Source: Candidatus Thorarchaeota archaeon | Lineage (GTDB): Archaea; Asgardarchaeota; Thorarchaeia; Thorarchaeales; Thorarchaeaceae | Direction: 5' to 3' | Assembly (NCBI GenBank): GCA_030642465.1 | Contig: DAOWNS010000065.1 | Coordinates: forward strand, 1-8,490 | DNA: 8,490 nt | Part shown: positions 6,879 to 8,490 of the stretch, piece by piece | Layout: each line of letters starts with the position of its first letter | Numbering within the stretch: the stretch's first letter is position 1 | Program-made: the position numbers and the translations under genes | The notes under the pieces: model-generated | The model's input: only the letters and a program-made list of their open reading frames with translations | Databases searched by the model: none | What the model was told of the DNA's origin: nothing

Positions 6879-7202
6879 TTACTCGTAGCGTTTCTTGTAG
6901 TCGGGGAACTCAACATCCTCGTCAATTTCCTCCTGTGAAGGCCGATATTGCCGCAAGATTGGACGCTCCAGATCCAGCTTATCGTAGTATTGAATCGTGA
7001 TGTAGACACTGTAGACACCGAGAAACAAGCCAACAAATGCTCCAATCATAGCCCCTGTCAGTGCACCCTGTGGCCCCCCCCAAGTCTGACCTAGAATATC
7101 TCCTATGAAAACCATAACTATGACTGAACAAGGGAGTTCGGATGCGACTGCACACCATCGTCCTGCTCCTTCGAAGGTGCCCCCACTATTGCGGTCGCTC
7201 AT
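6879..7202 (-). CDS. Small two-helix AtpZ/AtpI-like membrane protein
   Basis: This 107-residue protein has two membrane helices, about 18-38 and 47-70, joined by a short turn (QTWGGP at 39-44). The pattern resembles the AtpZ/AtpI family that accompanies bacterial F-type ATP synthases: Glu22 near the start of helix 1, Gly34 and Gly38 towards its end, a Gly-Pro turn, Gly50, Gly54, Gly58 and Gly62 in helix 2, then a Val-Tyr exit (SVYITIQYY). In bacteria such proteins are linked to assembly of the c ring and to Mg2+/Ca2+ handling. A charged, tyrosine-containing C-terminal tail (74-107, ending in DYKKRYE) is longer than I would expect and probably cytosolic. The call rests on pattern only, since short Gly-rich helical pairs can look alike, but its place two genes from atpC and atpK supports it. 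No ribosome site is evident. An AATAT-like box about 28 bases before the ATG would suit a leaderless transcript. Confidence 0.65.
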   Translation of the reverse strand: MSDRNSGGTFEGAGRWCAVASELPCSVIVMVFIGDILGQTWGGPQGALTGAMIGAFVGLFLGVYSVYITIQYYDKLDLERPILRQYRPSQEEIDEDVEFPDYKKRYE

Positions 7203-7308
7203 GCTTCTGGAAAAGCACGGAGAAAGGATATTAGTTTTGGTGCATCACTTGTGCAGAATAGTTAACGCTTTTCAAAGACCGTTCCATTCAATTGTTGAGG
7301 CAACCAGG
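7203..7308. promoter_or_regulatory. Divergent control region between the AtpZ-like gene and larA
   Basis: This 106-bp gap serves two outward genes. Read on the minus strand, CTAATATCC near 7227-7234 is a weak TATA-like box about 28 bases from the AtpZ-like ATG. On the plus strand, GAGG at 7297-7300 is a ribosome site 8 bases before the larA ATG. I see no clear plus-strand TATA box and no strong hairpin. Confidence 0.4.
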
Positions 7309-8490
7309 ATGAAAGTGACTCTAAACTACGGCGATGGAACAGTGGACTTGCAGATTCCTGAGAGGAACCTCGCTGGAATAATCGCGCCGAAGAAAGTTAG
7401 AACTGTAGAGAATAATCTGGAGGAACTCAATAGAGTACTTGCCAATCCATACGGACCCGCTTTGACTGATGTCGTCAAGGGCAAAAACGTCTGCGTCTTG
7501 GTAGAGGATCATACTAGAAACGAACCTCATTGGGCACTCCTCAACGCTGTTGCTCCCAAACTAACGAATGCAAGCAGAGTCCAGTACATAATCACAACCG
7601 GATCGCATGAAGTGGAGCATCCCGAGAACTTGAAGATCGTGGATATGATCAAACGAGCCTCTACTGATGCAGGGCTTAAGAACTACGAAGTGAAAATTCA
7701 CGATTGTCAAGAACCAGATATGGCTGACTTGGGAAAGACAAGCAGAGGTACTCCGGTCATTGTTAATGCAGCTGCCATCGGTCACGATGTGTACGTCCCT
7801 CTTGCTGATATGAAGGCGCACTACTTCAGTGGATACTCCAATGCCCTAAAGGACTTCTTGCCAGGAGTGTGCGGGTTTGCATCAATCGAGGGCAATCATT
7901 CAATGGCACTTGATCCCAAGTCAACCTTCGGAACACATCCATACCATCCAAACCCTGCAAGGCGAACCAACCCACTTGCTGATGACATGAGAGAAGCGGC
8001 TGAAATGATAACAAAAGGTGCCACAGTCTTCACTCTCTCAACCGTGTCCAATGGTGACAAAGTGGTGTGGGCAAGCGCGGGTCGCATGGAGCCAGTGATA
8101 TCTGATGGGATTAAGGTGCTTGATGAAATGGCAAGCTTCACTGTAACCGCCAGACCACGGATTGTGGTGTCCCCTGGAGGTTATCCCCAAGACAAGAGCC
8201 TGTACCATGCCCAGAGAGCACTTGAACTCACCAAGAATGCAGTGTCAGAAGGTGGAGAGATTCTGTTTCTTGCAGAGTGCAGAGATGGTGTAGCACCTGA
8301 GAGTGCCATGGAGAATTTCTACTACAAGCTAACAGCTCCGCTTGATACTGTGATAGAGTCGATAAGCGGGAGATATCATCTGTATGAACACAAGGCGTAC
8401 AAGTTCGCTGAACTCCTGAAAAATCTCTCAAGCATTCGGATGTTCACAGAGCTCGACAGGGAAACCGTAGAATCGGCTCACTTGGACAAG
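7309..8490 (+). CDS. larA: LarA-family nickel-pincer racemase/epimerase (3' end missing)
   Basis: The frame opens with ATG at 7309, after GAGG at 7297-7300, and stays open for 394 codons to the window edge. LarA proteins are usually about 420-430 residues, so only a short C-terminal part is missing. LarA racemises or epimerises 2-hydroxyacids, classically D/L-lactate, by hydride transfer to a nickel-pincer nucleotide bound covalently to a lysine. Every key position known from Lactobacillus plantarum LarA has a match at the same spacing: Asp67 and Arg70 (DHTR), His100 (TGSH), His171 (AHYFSGYS), Lys181 (ALKDFLPG, the cofactor lysine) and His197 (EGNH). The C-terminal domain has the GGYPQDKSLYHAQRAL stretch at 290-305, typical of the family. 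The motif before the lysine reads Asn-Ala-Leu-Lys rather than a Gly-Gly-x-Lys form, and family members differ in substrate, so lactate is not assured. The LarB, LarC and LarE cofactor enzymes are not in the window. No link to the ATPase genes is evident. Confidence 0.93.
   Translation, partial: MKVTLNYGDGTVDLQIPERNLAGIIAPKKVRTVENNLEELNRVLANPYGPALTDVVKGKNVCVLVEDHTRNEPHWALLNAVAPKLTNASRVQYIITTGSHEVEHPENLKIVDMIKRASTDAGLKNYEVKIHDCQEPDMADLGKTSRGTPVIVNAAAIGHDVYVPLADMKAHYFSGYSNALKDFLPGVCGFASIEGNHSMALDPKSTFGTHPYHPNPARRTNPLADDMREAAEMITKGATVFTLSTVSNGDKVVWASAGRMEPVISDGIKVLDEMASFTVTARPRIVVSPGGYPQDKSLYHAQRALELTKNAVSEGGEILFLAECRDGVAPESAMENFYYKLTAPLDTVIESISGRYHLYEHKAYKFAELLKNLSSIRMFTELDRETVESAHLDK

Noticed and set aside
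7321..8431. Minus-strand open frames across larA
   Set aside because: The plus strand encodes an intact LarA with all catalytic residues correctly spaced. The opposite frames are short and lack any recognisable motif.
1..8490. Mobile elements, CRISPR arrays, tRNA or rRNA genes
   Set aside because: I looked for terminal repeats, transposase motifs, regular spaced repeats and cloverleaf-like stretches in the gaps and saw none. The gaps are all under 225 bp.

Overview
This window is archaeal chromosomal DNA that encodes the membrane and stator parts of an A-type (archaeal V-type) ATP synthase. The evidence is a subunit I/a with its two conserved membrane arginines, an E and H peripheral-stalk pair, a proteolipid K and an AC39-type subunit C. 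GGAG/GAGG ribosome binding sites and a TTTATAT box upstream of subunit C also fit an archaeon. The lineage cannot be fixed from this window. A split ATPase locus in moderate-G+C DNA would suit an Asgard-like or other mesophilic archaeon, but that is a guess.

Layout, left to right. At 1-1227 (+) lies a large, all-helical, soluble protein that I do not recognise, with TPR-like repeats near its C-terminus. Tail to tail with it at 1248-3428 (-) is atpI. A 223-bp divergent control region (3429-3651) separates atpI from atpH (3652-3972, +) and atpE (3977-4606, +), which form a tight stator operon. Tail to tail with atpE, on the minus strand, is a C-then-K operon: atpC (5045-6112) is transcribed first and atpK (4624-5025) second, from a good TATA box near 6170-6178. 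A divergent gap (6113-6299) leads to an unrecognised four-helix membrane protein (6309-6875, +). That gene meets a small two-helix AtpZ/AtpI-like protein (6879-7202, -) tail to tail with only 3 bases between them. A last divergent gap (7203-7308) leads to a LarA-type nickel-pincer racemase/epimerase gene (7309 onward, +), which is cut by the window end.

How the genes work together. Subunits I and K form the ion channel and rotor ring. E and H form the peripheral stalks, and C couples the K ring to the central stalk. The catalytic A and B subunits and the shaft subunits D and F are not here and must be encoded elsewhere. The AtpZ-like protein, and perhaps the four-helix protein, may help assemble the membrane sector; this is inference from family resemblance and position. 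The LarA homologue has no evident link to the ATPase. Strand changes at nearly every transcription unit, tail-to-tail gaps are only 3-20 bp, and all the regulatory space lies in the three divergent gaps. I saw no tRNA, rRNA, CRISPR array or mobile element.
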